From NCBI GenBank assembly GCA_004570425.1, contig SPQJ01000021.1, positions 1-64,000 on the forward strand: a stretch of DNA of 64,000 bases, read 5' to 3'. The stretch comes from Bacillus sp. AZ43. GTDB lineage: Bacteria; Actinomycetota; Actinomycetes; Mycobacteriales; Geodermatophilaceae. Under the pieces are notes generated by a model. That model was not told the DNA's origin, searched no databases, and saw only the letters and a list, made by a program, of their open reading frames with translations. A program made the position numbers and the translations under genes. Positions 47,732 to 55,662 of the stretch are shown piece after piece. How positions within the stretch are numbered: the stretch's first letter is position 1; every line of letters starts with the position of its first letter.

Positions 47732-47747
47732 TGTGAGCCCTGTCACG
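47732..47747. promoter_or_regulatory. CRP/GlxR-type binding site upstream of the DUF485-symporter operon
   Basis: TGTGA (47732-47736), six bases, TCACG (47743-47747): one mismatch from the CRP consensus TGTGA-N6-TCACA. It is 50 bases upstream of the DUF485 start on the minus strand, a reasonable distance for control of that promoter. CRP-type regulators control acetate uptake in several actinobacteria. Confidence 0.55.
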
Positions 47748-47843
47748 GTAGAAGTGCACCCCGAGCCCGGCAGGACGGCGTGCGGACGCTGCGCCGAGCG
47801 GCGATCGCGGGTCGCCGTACGGCAGGTATCGCGGGACGAGCGG

Positions 47844-49391
47844 TCAGCGGGGCGGGTTCACCGCGGCGGGGGTGTCCCGGTCGAGCTGCACGGCCTCGGG
47901 CGTGTGCAGCCGGACCATGGTGCGGGCGGCGTGCCGCGGCACCCGGCGGGGTGTGGCCAGGGAGACCGCCACCATCGTGAGGAACGCCAGGGGCACGGTC
48001 CAGGCCGCCGGCTGGGTGAGCAGGGCCCCGGGCCAGCCGGAGGGCGCCGCGCCGAGCAGGGTGCCCAGCACCGCCCCTCCGGCGCAGCCGCCCCCGACGA
48101 CCATCCCCGCGATCGCGCCGACGTCGGTGAGCCGGCGCCACCAGATGCCGAGCACGAGGAGCGGGCAGAAGGTGGAGGCGGCGAAGGCGAAGGCCAGCCC
48201 GACCGCCTGGGCGACCCCCACGCCCTCGGTCAGGAGCGCGAGACCGAGCGGGACCAGGACGGCGACGACGGCGCCGGCCTGGAAACCGCGCACCCCGCCG
48301 AAGCGGCGGCCCAGCACGTCCTGGCTGATCACGCCGGCCACCGCCACGGTCAGCCCGGACGACGTCGAGAGGAACGCCGCGAACGCCCCCGCCGTGGTCA
48401 GTGCGGACAGCAGGTCGCCCGGCGTGCCGGCGAGCATGCGGGCCGGCAGCTCCAGCACCACCGACTCCGTGCGGCCGCTGGCGACGAGATCCGGCGCGTA
48501 GAGCCGGCCGAGACCGCCGTACACCGGCGGCAGCAGGTAGAAGAGCCCGAGCAGGGCGAGGACGAAGAGGGTCGTGCGGCGCGCCGCGGCCCCGTCGGGG
48601 TTGGTGTAGAAGCGCACCACCACGTGCGGGAGGCCCATCGTCCCGAGGAACGTGGCGACGATGATCGAGTACGTCGTGTAGAGCTCGTGGTCGCCTGCCC
48701 CGGCCAGCGGCGACACCCACGAGTCGCCGGGGAGCCCGCCACCCGCGACGTCGGCCGCGGCCGGCGAGGTCCCGCCGTCGCCGAGCCAGACGCCGGCCAT
48801 GAACAGCACCGGGAACAGCAGGGCGGTGAGCTTGAGCCAGTACTGGAAGGCCTGGACGAACGTGATGCTGCGCATGCCGCCGAACAGCACGTTGACCAGC
48901 ACGACCGTCGCGACCAGCACGCCGCCCAGCCACGATCCCGTCCCGGTGGTGGAGGCCAGTGCCACGCCGGCGCCCTGGAACTGGGGCATGAGGTAGAGCC
49001 AGCCGATCGCCACGACGAGCAGCGCGGAGAGCCGGCGCACGCCCCGCGACTCCAGGCGGCTCTCCGCGAAGTCCGGCAGCGTGTACGCGCCCGACCGGCG
49101 CAGCGGGGCGGCGACGAGGACCAGCAGGACGAGGTAGCCCGCCGTCCAGCCGACCGGGTACCAGAGCATCTCCGTGCCGAAGGCGAGGACCAGCCCGGCC
49201 ACCCCGAGGAAGGACGCCGCGGAGAGGTACTCCCCGCCGATGGCCGACGCGTTGAGCCCCGGCCGCACCGTGCGGGAGGCGACGAAGAAGTCGCTGGTGG
49301 TGCGGGAGAACCGCCAGCCGTACGCGCCGACCGCCAGCGTGGCCACGAAGACCGCCGTGACGGCCAGGACGCTGTAGCCGGCGGCGCTCAC
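47844..49391 (-). CDS. Second sodium/solute symporter of the cation/acetate type
   Basis: 515 residues, about 13 membrane segments. FFVASRTVRPGLNASAIGGE and YLSAASFLGVAGLVLAFG match the ActP block of the first symporter; LGTMGLPHVVVRFYTNPDG and GLTVAVAGVISQDVLGRRFG follow. It is clearly a paralogue but divergent enough for a different substrate range (acetate, pyruvate or propionate are candidates). It follows the small membrane protein gene (7-base gap) and the LytTR/LytS-type genes, which suggests the two-component system controls it. Confidence 0.9.
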   Translation of the reverse strand: MSAAGYSVLAVTAVFVATLAVGAYGWRFSRTTSDFFVASRTVRPGLNASAIGGEYLSAASFLGVAGLVLAFGTEMLWYPVGWTAGYLVLLVLVAAPLRRSGAYTLPDFAESRLESRGVRRLSALLVVAIGWLYLMPQFQGAGVALASTTGTGSWLGGVLVATVVLVNVLFGGMRSITFVQAFQYWLKLTALLFPVLFMAGVWLGDGGTSPAAADVAGGGLPGDSWVSPLAGAGDHELYTTYSIIVATFLGTMGLPHVVVRFYTNPDGAAARRTTLFVLALLGLFYLLPPVYGGLGRLYAPDLVASGRTESVVLELPARMLAGTPGDLLSALTTAGAFAAFLSTSSGLTVAVAGVISQDVLGRRFGGVRGFQAGAVVAVLVPLGLALLTEGVGVAQAVGLAFAFAASTFCPLLVLGIWWRRLTDVGAIAGMVVGGGCAGGAVLGTLLGAAPSGWPGALLTQPAAWTVPLAFLTMVAVSLATPRRVPRHAARTMVRLHTPEAVQLDRDTPAAVNPPR

Positions 49392-49398
49392 GGCCGGC

Positions 49399-49773
49399 TC
49401 ACGAGCGGTCCACGACGTCGGCGAAGTCGCGCTCGTTGCGCTCCGCGGCCCGGACGTAGAGCCAGCCGATCCCGAACAGGCACGGGTAGACGGCGAACGC
49501 GAGCAGCAGCCAGGGCAGCGGCACGGCGAGCACCAGGACGTCGGACAGATCGGGGAAGAGCCAGAACAGCAGGGGGATGCCGCCCACCAGGACGCCGAGG
49601 GTCGTGAGCGCCAGCAGCGCCAGCCGGAGCTGCGACCGCAGCAGCGAGGACATGTACACCTCGCCGAGCGGGGTCTGCGCGTCGATCTCCCGGGCCGCCG
49701 GGACCCGCTGCGCGCGGACGGCGCCCGTGCGGGGACTGGTGACCCGCACCCGGCGGGGCGTGGCCTCCGACAC
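49399..49773 (-). CDS. Small two-helix membrane protein, DUF485-like partner of the second symporter
   Basis: 124 residues. A hydrophilic N-terminus (1-50) with TPLGEVYMSSLLRSQLRLAL precedes two membrane helices (about 52-72 and 80-103, the second containing PWLLLAFAVYPCLFGIGWLY). Position directly before the symporter, as with DUF485 before ActP, argues for an accessory role. Sequence similarity to DUF485 itself is weak. It starts three bases after the LytTR gene ends, so all four genes (kinase, regulator, this, symporter) are one operon. Confidence 0.82.
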   Translation of the reverse strand: MSEATPRRVRVTSPRTGAVRAQRVPAAREIDAQTPLGEVYMSSLLRSQLRLALLALTTLGVLVGGIPLLFWLFPDLSDVLVLAVPLPWLLLAFAVYPCLFGIGWLYVRAAERNERDFADVVDRS

Positions 49774-49776
49774 GGG

Positions 49777-50520
49777 TCAGCCCCTGCCCGAGGTGCCCGG
49801 CCGCGCGCGGCGGACCAGGAGGTCGCGCAGCTCCCGGGTGTGCCGCCGGCTCACCCCCAGGTGGGTGCCGCCGACCACCACGGTGCACCGCCCGGCGTCC
49901 ATCCGGACCTCCTCGACGTGCTGGAGCGCCACCAGCAGCGACCGGTGGATCCGCACGAAGCCGGCGTCCTTCCAGGCCTCCTCCAGGGTGGTCAGCGGCA
50001 CCCGGACCAGGTGGCTGCCCGACGGGGTGTGCAGCCGCGCGTAGTCCCCCTGCGCCTCGACGTAGCCGACGCTGGACCGCGGCACGAACCTGGTCACACC
50101 ACCCAGCTCGACGGCGATGTCGTCGTCCACCGGCGCGGACCCGCCGACCCGCGCGCCGACCACCCGGCGGACCGCCTCGGCGAGCCGGTCGTCGCGGACC
50201 GGCTTGAGGACGTAGTCGACGGCGCCCAGCTCGAACGCGTCCACGGCGTGGTCGTCGTAGGCGGTGACGAAGACGACGGGCGGCGGCACCTTGAACCGGG
50301 ACAGCACCCGCGCGAGGTCGACCCCGCTGAGCCCCGGCATGCGGATGTCGAGGAAGACGGCGTCGACGCCGCGCTCCTGGAGGAGCCGCAGCGCCTCGGT
50401 GGCCGAGTCGGCGGTCAGCACCGTCTGGATCCGCTCGTCGCGCTCCAGCAGCCAGCGCAGCTCGTCGAGCGCCGGGCGTTCGTCGTCGACGACGAGGACG
50501 GCCAGCCGGTCGTCGGTCAC
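49777..50520 (-). CDS. LytTR-type response regulator
   Basis: 247 residues. Receiver domain at 1-120: LVVDDERPALDELRWLLERD, phosphoacceptor aspartate in VDAVFLDIRMPGLSGVDLA (about 57), and lysine in VDYVLKPVRDDRL. LytTR DNA-binding domain at about 140-240: VGYVEAQGDYARLHTPSGSH, FVRIHRSLLVAL and GTHLGVSRRHTRELRDLL. GTG at 50520 overlaps the stop of the sensor kinase by four bases. The pair resembles pyruvate- or acetate-sensing BtsSR/YpdAB-type systems and very likely switches on the downstream symporter. Confidence 0.93.
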   Translation of the reverse strand: MTDDRLAVLVVDDERPALDELRWLLERDERIQTVLTADSATEALRLLQERGVDAVFLDIRMPGLSGVDLARVLSRFKVPPPVVFVTAYDDHAVDAFELGAVDYVLKPVRDDRLAEAVRRVVGARVGGSAPVDDDIAVELGGVTRFVPRSSVGYVEAQGDYARLHTPSGSHLVRVPLTTLEEAWKDAGFVRIHRSLLVALQHVEEVRMDAGRCTVVVGGTHLGVSRRHTRELRDLLVRRARPGTSGRG

Positions 50521-51641
50521 GGATGCACTCCCGGCGCGAACTTGGGGACCCGCACGATAGCTTTCGTCCCCGCCCCGGGGCCGGTCTCGACGACGAGGCC
50601 GTAGTCGTCGCCGAACGCGGTGCGCAGCCGGGCGTCGACGTTGCCCAGGCCCACCGAGTCCACCGAGACGTCGCCCGCGAGCGCCCGCCGCACCTTCTCC
50701 GGGTCCTCCCCGACGCCGTCGTCCTCGACCGAGATCAGGCACTCGCCGCCCCGGTCGGCGGCGATGATCGTCACCGTCCCCGTGCCCTGCTTGCGCTCCA
50801 GGCCGTGCCGGACGGCGTTCTCCACCAGCGGCTGGAGGCAGAGGAACGGGACGGCGACCGGCAGGACCTCCTGCGCCACGCGCAGCGTGACCTGCAGCCG
50901 GTCCCCGAAGCGCGCCTTCTCCAGCACGAGGTACCGCTCGATGGACCGCAGTTCCTCGGCCAGCGTCGTGTACTCGCCGTGCCGGCTGAAGGAGTAGCGG
51001 GTGAAGTCGGCGAACTCCAGGAGCAGCTCGCGGGCCTGCTCCGGGTCGGTGCGCACGAACGACGCGATCGCGGTCAGCGAGTTGTAGATGAAGTGCGGGC
51101 TGATCTGCGCCCGGAGCGCCCGCACCTCCGCCTCCATCAGGCGGGTGCGCGAGGCATCGAGCTCGGCCAGCTCCAGGTTGCCCGACACCCACCGCGCGAC
51201 CTCGGCCACGGCCCGGACCAGCCCGGCGGAGGCCGAGGAGGTGAACGCCTGCAGGGTGCCGACCACCCGGTCCTCGACGGCGAGCGGGCTGACCACGACC
51301 TGCCGCAGCCCGCAGTCGGGGTCCCAGCAGGGGAAGTCCGCGCGGTCGCGGACGACGGTGTTGCCCGACTCCAGGACGATGGCGGCGAGCCGCGCGGCGT
51401 CCTGCTCGTGGTGGGCGAAGCGCCCGTCCCAGGCCAGCATCGCCACGGTGTCGGTGAGCGCGACCGCCGGCACCCCGAGGAGGTCGCGGAGGTGCCGGAT
51501 CGCGCGCTCCGCGGACCCCGAGGTCAGCCCGCTGCGCAGTTCCGGGGCCGTGAGCGAGGCCGAGTGCAGGGTGCGGAACGTCGCCTGCTCCGCCTCCGTG
51601 CCCAGGTGCCCGGGCCGCAGCCACCGCAACGGGTTGCGCAT
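50517..51641 (-). CDS. LytS-family sensor histidine kinase
   Basis: 374 residues, without membrane helices. An N-terminal GAF-like sensor (about 30-165) contains CWDPDCG, a pair of cysteines that could bind metal or sense redox state. The His_kinase domain (about 180-260) has the phosphorylated histidine in RAQISPHFIYNSLTAIASF, and the ATPase shows LQPLVENAVRHGLERK and VEDDGVGEDPEKV with VGLGNVDARLR. ATG at 51641 was chosen after comparing domain spacing; upstream sequence in frame is long but lacks recognisable domains. It pairs with the LytTR regulator. Confidence 0.9.
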   Translation of the reverse strand: MRNPLRWLRPGHLGTEAEQATFRTLHSASLTAPELRSGLTSGSAERAIRHLRDLLGVPAVALTDTVAMLAWDGRFAHHEQDAARLAAIVLESGNTVVRDRADFPCWDPDCGLRQVVVSPLAVEDRVVGTLQAFTSSASAGLVRAVAEVARWVSGNLELAELDASRTRLMEAEVRALRAQISPHFIYNSLTAIASFVRTDPEQARELLLEFADFTRYSFSRHGEYTTLAEELRSIERYLVLEKARFGDRLQVTLRVAQEVLPVAVPFLCLQPLVENAVRHGLERKQGTGTVTIIAADRGGECLISVEDDGVGEDPEKVRRALAGDVSVDSVGLGNVDARLRTAFGDDYGLVVETGPGAGTKAIVRVPKFAPGVHP

Positions 51642-51814
51642 CCGCAGTCGGGCGCCGGGGCGCCCACCCTCCCTCCCGCAGTCCTGGGCCCACCGGCGTC
51701 CGGAGGACCGACCGCCGCTGAGCCTGGGCACCGTAGCCTGCTGGCGCCCCCCACCAGCCGCAACGCGGGTCCGGCTCCACGCCCGGAACGCGTGGCCGGG
51801 CCGACCCCGGCTGT

Positions 51815-51820
51815 TACGTT
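51815..51820 (+). promoter_or_regulatory. TACGTT -10 box for the SpoIIE-type phosphatase gene
   Basis: TACGTT ends six bases before the GTG at 51827; no Shine-Dalgarno is present. This is a leaderless arrangement. Confidence 0.48.
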
Positions 51821-51826
51821 CGGTCG

Positions 51827-52993
51827 GTGACGGCGCGGCGGACCCCATCGCCGCCGGGTACCCGGGCGGGACGGCGGGTGGTCGCGGAGCGGCTGACCCG
51901 CCCGCGGGACCGCTGGACCGTCATCGCCGTGCTGCTGATCGCGCTGTGGGCCCTGGTGGCGACCGCCTCCACGCCGAGCCTCGCCGTGTCGATGTACGGC
52001 CTCATCCCGATCGTCATGAGCGCCTACTGGTTCGAGCTCCGCGGCGCGCTGGTGACGGCGGCACTGGCCACCGGGATGTTCGTGGTGGACAAGCTGCTCG
52101 CCCCCTCCGCCGAGCTGGCCGGCGTCACGCTCTGGCTGGCCACGCTCAACCGCGCGCTGGTGTTCTTCGGGGTCGGTGTCCTGGTCACCCTGCTGCTGCG
52201 GCGGGAGCGCTCCCTGACGCTGCGCGTCCGCGCCCAGGAGGAGGAGCTGGCCGAGCTGGAGTCGCTGCGGGCGGCGCTCACCCCGGCCGATGCCGTCGAC
52301 CGGCCGCACCTGCGCATCGCGACGTCGTTCACCCCCGCGGAGGGCCTGGTCGCCGGCGACTTCTTCCTCGTCGTCGACGGCCCGGCCGGGAGCACGACGG
52401 TCGTCGTGGGCGACGTCGTCGGGCACGGGCTGGAGGCCGCCCGCTGCGCCGCCTTCGTGCGGGCGGCACTGGCGACCTTCGCCCGGTTCACCGCCGACCC
52501 CGTCCAGCTGCTCCAGCTGGCCGACACCGCCCTGGCCGAGCACAGCGCCGGGGAGACCCGGTTCGTCACCGTCGTCTGCCTGAACATCGCGCCGCCGCCG
52601 TCGCGCCGGGTGAGCTGGGCCGCGGCCGGGCACGAGGTCCCGTGGTACCTCGACTCGGCCGAGCCCCTGGACGGCGGCCGGGTCGGCGCCCCGCTGGGGC
52701 TGGGCATGGGGCCGCTGACCACCGAGGCGGGGGCCACCGAGCTGCGCTCCGGCGAGGGCCTGCTCGTGTTCACCGACGGCCTCGTCGAGGGCCGCAGCGC
52801 CCGCCGCGACCCCGGCCGGCCGCTCGAGCTGTTCGGGGAGGAACGGGCCCGCCGGCTGGTCCGCGAGGCGTCGGGCGCTCCGCCCGCCGCCGTCCTGGAG
52901 ACGCTGGTCGCCGGGCTCACGTCGTTCGCGGGCGGGCTGCCGGCCGACGACGTCTGCCTGGTGGCCCTCCGGGCGGAGGGCTCCGCCGTCTGA
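51827..52993 (+). CDS. Membrane-bound SpoIIE-type PP2C protein phosphatase
   Basis: 388 residues. Three or four membrane helices (about 30-125) are followed by a short coiled coil (RVRAQEEELAELESLRAAL, about 130-150) and a PP2C/SpoIIE catalytic domain (about 160-385). Metal-binding aspartates are in LVAGDFFLVVDGPAG, VVVGDVVGHGLEAARCAAFV and LVFTDGLVEGRS, and near the end GLPADDVCLVALR. Such proteins dephosphorylate anti-anti-sigma factors and feed stress or sporulation sigma factors. No anti-sigma gene is adjacent. Confidence 0.9.
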   Translation: MTARRTPSPPGTRAGRRVVAERLTRPRDRWTVIAVLLIALWALVATASTPSLAVSMYGLIPIVMSAYWFELRGALVTAALATGMFVVDKLLAPSAELAGVTLWLATLNRALVFFGVGVLVTLLLRRERSLTLRVRAQEEELAELESLRAALTPADAVDRPHLRIATSFTPAEGLVAGDFFLVVDGPAGSTTVVVGDVVGHGLEAARCAAFVRAALATFARFTADPVQLLQLADTALAEHSAGETRFVTVVCLNIAPPPSRRVSWAAAGHEVPWYLDSAEPLDGGRVGAPLGLGMGPLTTEAGATELRSGEGLLVFTDGLVEGRSARRDPGRPLELFGEERARRLVREASGAPPAAVLETLVAGLTSFAGGLPADDVCLVALRAEGSAV

Positions 52994-53050
52994 CGCACAA
53001 CGTTCCACCCGGCGTAACAGGCCGAAAACCGGCGCGCGCTGCAATGGGGC

Positions 53051-54352
53051 ATGGCTCCGACGTCGACGGGTTGGTTCCCGGTGGCACGCGCCACCGAGGT
53101 GGGCACGACGCCGGTGCCGGTCGGGGCCGGGGGCCGGTCCTACGTCGTCGTCCGGCTGCGGCCGAGCGGTGAGGTGAGCGCCTTCCCGGCGCACTGCCCG
53201 CACCGGCTGGTCCCGCTGGCGAGCGCCACGGTCGAGCGCGGCCGGCTGGTGTGCCCGGCGCACGGCTGGCGGTTCGACGCCGAGGGCCGCTGCGTCGACG
53301 TCCCCTCCCTGGGAGCGGAGGGGACCCCGCCACCCCGGGCCGATCTGACGACCCCGTGGGCGGTGGAGGAGCGGCACGGCTGGGTGTGGATCGCGCCCGA
53401 CCCGACGGCCGTCCGGGTGCCGCCGCGGCCCGCCGAGCCGCCGGTCACCGGCCCCGCGCCGGCGGACCGGCCGGCCGGGCCGGTGTTCGGCAACCTCGAC
53501 CCGTCGCTGGAGCACGCCTGGCACCCGGTGGCCCTGTCGCGGGAGCTGCGTCCCGGCGGCTGGCTGCAGGTCCGCCTGCTCGGCCGGAACTGGATGCTCA
53601 GCCGGGCGGACGGCGAGGTCACCGCCGAGCCCCCGGCCCACGGCGTCCGCGAGCGGTTCGGCGTCGTCTGGCTGGCCCCGGCCGAGCCGTTCGACGTCCC
53701 CCTCGAGGTGCCCGAGGGCGGCGACCGCCGGTTCGTCAGCCGCTGGTTGCCGCCGCTGCGCTCACCCGGCCCGGCCGGGCCGATCCTCGACACCTTCCTC
53801 GACGCCACGCACGGCCCCTTCGTGCACGCCACGACGATCGGGGCGGCCGACGTCACCGAGGTCGGCCCGTCGACCGTCGTCCCCGAGCCGGGCGGCTTCA
53901 CCAGCGTGCAGGACCAGTGGTGCGACAACCCGGTCGACCCGGACGTCGCGCTGGGAGGCCGGCCGCTGCGCCAGCGCCGGCGGACGACCTACACCTTCCG
54001 GGCCCCGTTCCAGCTGCGGCTGCGGCAGGAGTTCCTCGACTCCGGCGCGACGACGACGATCGTCTACCTGCTGCAGCCCGAGGACCTCGACTCCTCCCGG
54101 CTCTACGTCTGCCTGCTCCTCTCGGCCGGGCCGGGCCGGCCGCTGCCCACGCCGGCCTGGGCGGCCGAGCAGATCGCGCTGCAGCAGCAGGTCCTCGAGG
54201 AGGACATCCGCTCCCAGGGCACCCTGGACCTGGCCGGCCTGCCGCTGGACCGGCGCGACGAGGTGCACGTCCCGGCCGACGCCCGGGGTCTGGCGCTGCG
54301 CCAGGCGCTCTGCGACTTCACCGCCGCGGGCCGCCGGCAGCTGGCCGCCTGA
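53051..54352 (+). CDS. Rieske oxygenase-like protein with a second, cluster-less Rieske-like segment
   Basis: 433 residues. Residues 8-120 are a complete Rieske [2Fe-2S] domain: ligands C49, H51, C68 and H71 in CPHR and CPAHGW. A second segment (about 155-212) begins AWHPVALSRELRPGGWLQVR, the normal start of a Rieske oxygenase, but jumps directly to GVRERFGVVWLAPAEP, the normal end of that domain, so the cluster-binding loops are missing. A catalytic domain follows with D251, H254 and H259 in FLDATHGPFVHATTIG, fitting the D-x2-H-x4-H iron site. It would be an oxygenase for an unknown organic substrate. No ferredoxin or reductase adjoins. Confidence 0.85.
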   Translation: MAPTSTGWFPVARATEVGTTPVPVGAGGRSYVVVRLRPSGEVSAFPAHCPHRLVPLASATVERGRLVCPAHGWRFDAEGRCVDVPSLGAEGTPPPRADLTTPWAVEERHGWVWIAPDPTAVRVPPRPAEPPVTGPAPADRPAGPVFGNLDPSLEHAWHPVALSRELRPGGWLQVRLLGRNWMLSRADGEVTAEPPAHGVRERFGVVWLAPAEPFDVPLEVPEGGDRRFVSRWLPPLRSPGPAGPILDTFLDATHGPFVHATTIGAADVTEVGPSTVVPEPGGFTSVQDQWCDNPVDPDVALGGRPLRQRRRTTYTFRAPFQLRLRQEFLDSGATTTIVYLLQPEDLDSSRLYVCLLLSAGPGRPLPTPAWAAEQIALQQQVLEEDIRSQGTLDLAGLPLDRRDEVHVPADARGLALRQALCDFTAAGRRQLAA

Positions 54353-54358
54353 CCCCGC

Positions 54359-54499
54359 TCAGTCGGCGTCGATCTCCGCACCGCACGCCGGGCAGGTCGT
54401 CGGCGGGTCCTCGTCGGCCAACCGCCCGCAGGCCGGGCACACCCGTCGCAGCCAGCACGCCGGATCGCCGCCCTCGTCCCGTGGTTCGTCCTCGGTCAT
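54359..54499 (-). CDS. Zinc-ribbon microprotein (two CxxC)
   Basis: 46 residues. Acidic N-terminus MTEDEPRDEGGDPACW, then VCPACGRLADE and TTCPACGAEID, two CPxCG knuckles that would bind one zinc ion. The start ATG overlaps the stop of the MarR gene (ATGA, 54496-54499) and GGGAGGG lies upstream, so it is a true co-translated gene. Function unknown; a partner of the MarR-type regulator or a redox/metal sensor are guesses. Its stop is six bases from the end of the convergent Rieske gene. Confidence 0.75.
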   Translation of the reverse strand: MTEDEPRDEGGDPACWLRRVCPACGRLADEDPPTTCPACGAEIDAD

Positions 54500-54939
54500 C
54501 CCGCCGCCCTCCCTCGTGCCTGGACCGGCGCGTACCCGGCGAACTCGGCGAGGGCGGCCAGGACCGGCTCCCGTCGCTCCGCCGGCAGGGCGTCGAGCAG
54601 CGCGCGGAGCTCGGTGAGACGGAACCCGTCGTAGCGGTCGAGGATCTCCTGCCCCCGGGCGGTCACCGTGAGCACGAGCTCCCGCCGGCTGTGGGGCGCG
54701 GGCTCGCGTGCCGCCAGCCCGGCGGCGACCAGCCGGTCGACGAGCCGGCTCGCCGTCGAGGGGGCGACCCCCATGCCGGCCGCGAGCCGGCCCAGGCTCG
54801 TCCCCCCGAGGCCGCGCAGCACCGTGAGCGCGCGCAGCTGGACGACCGAGAGCCGCCCCAGCTGGTCGGCCGCCCGTGCCGAGATGCCCACCACGGTCCT
54901 CGCCAGGTGGAGGAGGACGTCGTCCCCGGATGTGCGCAT
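54496..54939 (-). CDS. MarR family transcriptional regulator
   Basis: 147 residues. A MarR winged helix at about 30-110: LSVVQLRALTVLRGLGGTSL, LAAGMGVAPSTASRLVDRLV is the recognition helix region, and REPAPHSRRELVLTVTARG is the wing. It would bind DNA as a dimer and respond to small phenolic or oxidant ligands. ATG at 54939 is preceded by GGGAGGA. A perfect inverted repeat 12 bases upstream is probably its own operator and may also control the divergent lipoprotein gene. Confidence 0.92.
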   Translation of the reverse strand: MRTSGDDVLLHLARTVVGISARAADQLGRLSVVQLRALTVLRGLGGTSLGRLAAGMGVAPSTASRLVDRLVAAGLAAREPAPHSRRELVLTVTARGQEILDRYDGFRLTELRALLDALPAERREPVLAALAEFAGYAPVQARGRAAG

Positions 54940-54951
54940 GCGGTCCTCCCG

Positions 54952-54971
54952 ATGTTGCGATGCGGCAACAT
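54952..54971. promoter_or_regulatory. MarR operator between the marR-type gene and the lipoprotein gene
   Basis: ATGTTGC (54952-54958) and GCAACAT (54965-54971) are a perfect inverted repeat with a 6-base spacer, in an unusually AT-rich spot of the divergent gap. Size and TTGC...GCAA core suit a MarR dimer. Confidence 0.7.
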
Positions 54972-55035
54972 TTCGCATTCTGCACCATCTCCCGGGTAGC
55001 CGTTCCTCGTCCCATCCGACGACGGGAGGAACACC

Positions 55036-55587
55036 ATGCCCACCCACCGCGTGGCGCTCGCCGCGGCCGTGCTCACGGCGGCCCTGGCGACGGCCGGCTG
55101 CAGTCAGGACAACCCGGTCGCGGAGGAGGGAGCCGAGGTGCGCGGCGGCGCGATCGGGCCCGACGAGATGGTCACCGAGGACCTGTCCGTGCTGCAGGTG
55201 CAGCTGGAGTACCCCCTCGACGGCGTGTACGAGCCGGGCGAGGACGCGAGCCTGTTCCTCGGGATCGCCAACACGGGCAACACCGAGGACGACCTGGTCG
55301 ACGTCCGCGGACCGGACTTCGCCGACGCCGAGATCACCGTCGACGGGGAACCGGGCGTCATCCGCGTGACCGGGGACGACAACGTCTACGTCGGGGCCGA
55401 GGGCGGGCCGACGATCACGCTCGTCGACCTCGAGCGCAGCCTGCGCTCGTCCCAGTCGATCCCCGTCACCCTGGTCTTCGAGGAGGCCGGTGAGGTGACC
55501 CTGGACGCCCCCGTCGCGGCCGAGGGGCAGAACCCCGAGCCGACCTACGACTTCCCCGACCCCGCCGAGGACCCGACGGAGGGCTGA
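55036..55587 (+). CDS. Lipoprotein, possibly PCu(A)C-like
   Basis: 183 residues. Signal peptide with lipobox ALATAGCSQ (cysteine about 22). The mature part is a beta-rich domain: DLSVLQVQLEYPLDGVYEPG, LFLGIANTGNTEDDLVDVRG, and SLRSSQSIPVTLVFEEAGEV. The order resembles the PCu(A)C copper-chaperone fold, but the usual H-x-M...M-x-M ligands are not visible, so copper binding is doubtful. An acidic Pro-rich tail follows. GGGAGGAACACC precedes the ATG. The divergent MarR-type regulator with its operator may control it. Confidence 0.8.
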   Translation: MPTHRVALAAAVLTAALATAGCSQDNPVAEEGAEVRGGAIGPDEMVTEDLSVLQVQLEYPLDGVYEPGEDASLFLGIANTGNTEDDLVDVRGPDFADAEITVDGEPGVIRVTGDDNVYVGAEGGPTITLVDLERSLRSSQSIPVTLVFEEAGEVTLDAPVAAEGQNPEPTYDFPDPAEDPTEG

Positions 55588-55649
55588 TCGGCCCCAGGGA
55601 GGACATGCCGGTCATCCCGCAGGGCGACGACGAGGGCGCCGCGCCTGCC

Positions 55650-55655
55650 TAGGGT
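55650..55655 (+). promoter_or_regulatory. TAGGGT -10 box for the sensor kinase gene
   Basis: TAGGGT ends seven bases before the GTG at 55663 with no Shine-Dalgarno between, consistent with a leaderless transcript. Confidence 0.42.
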
Positions 55656-55662
55656 CGATCCC

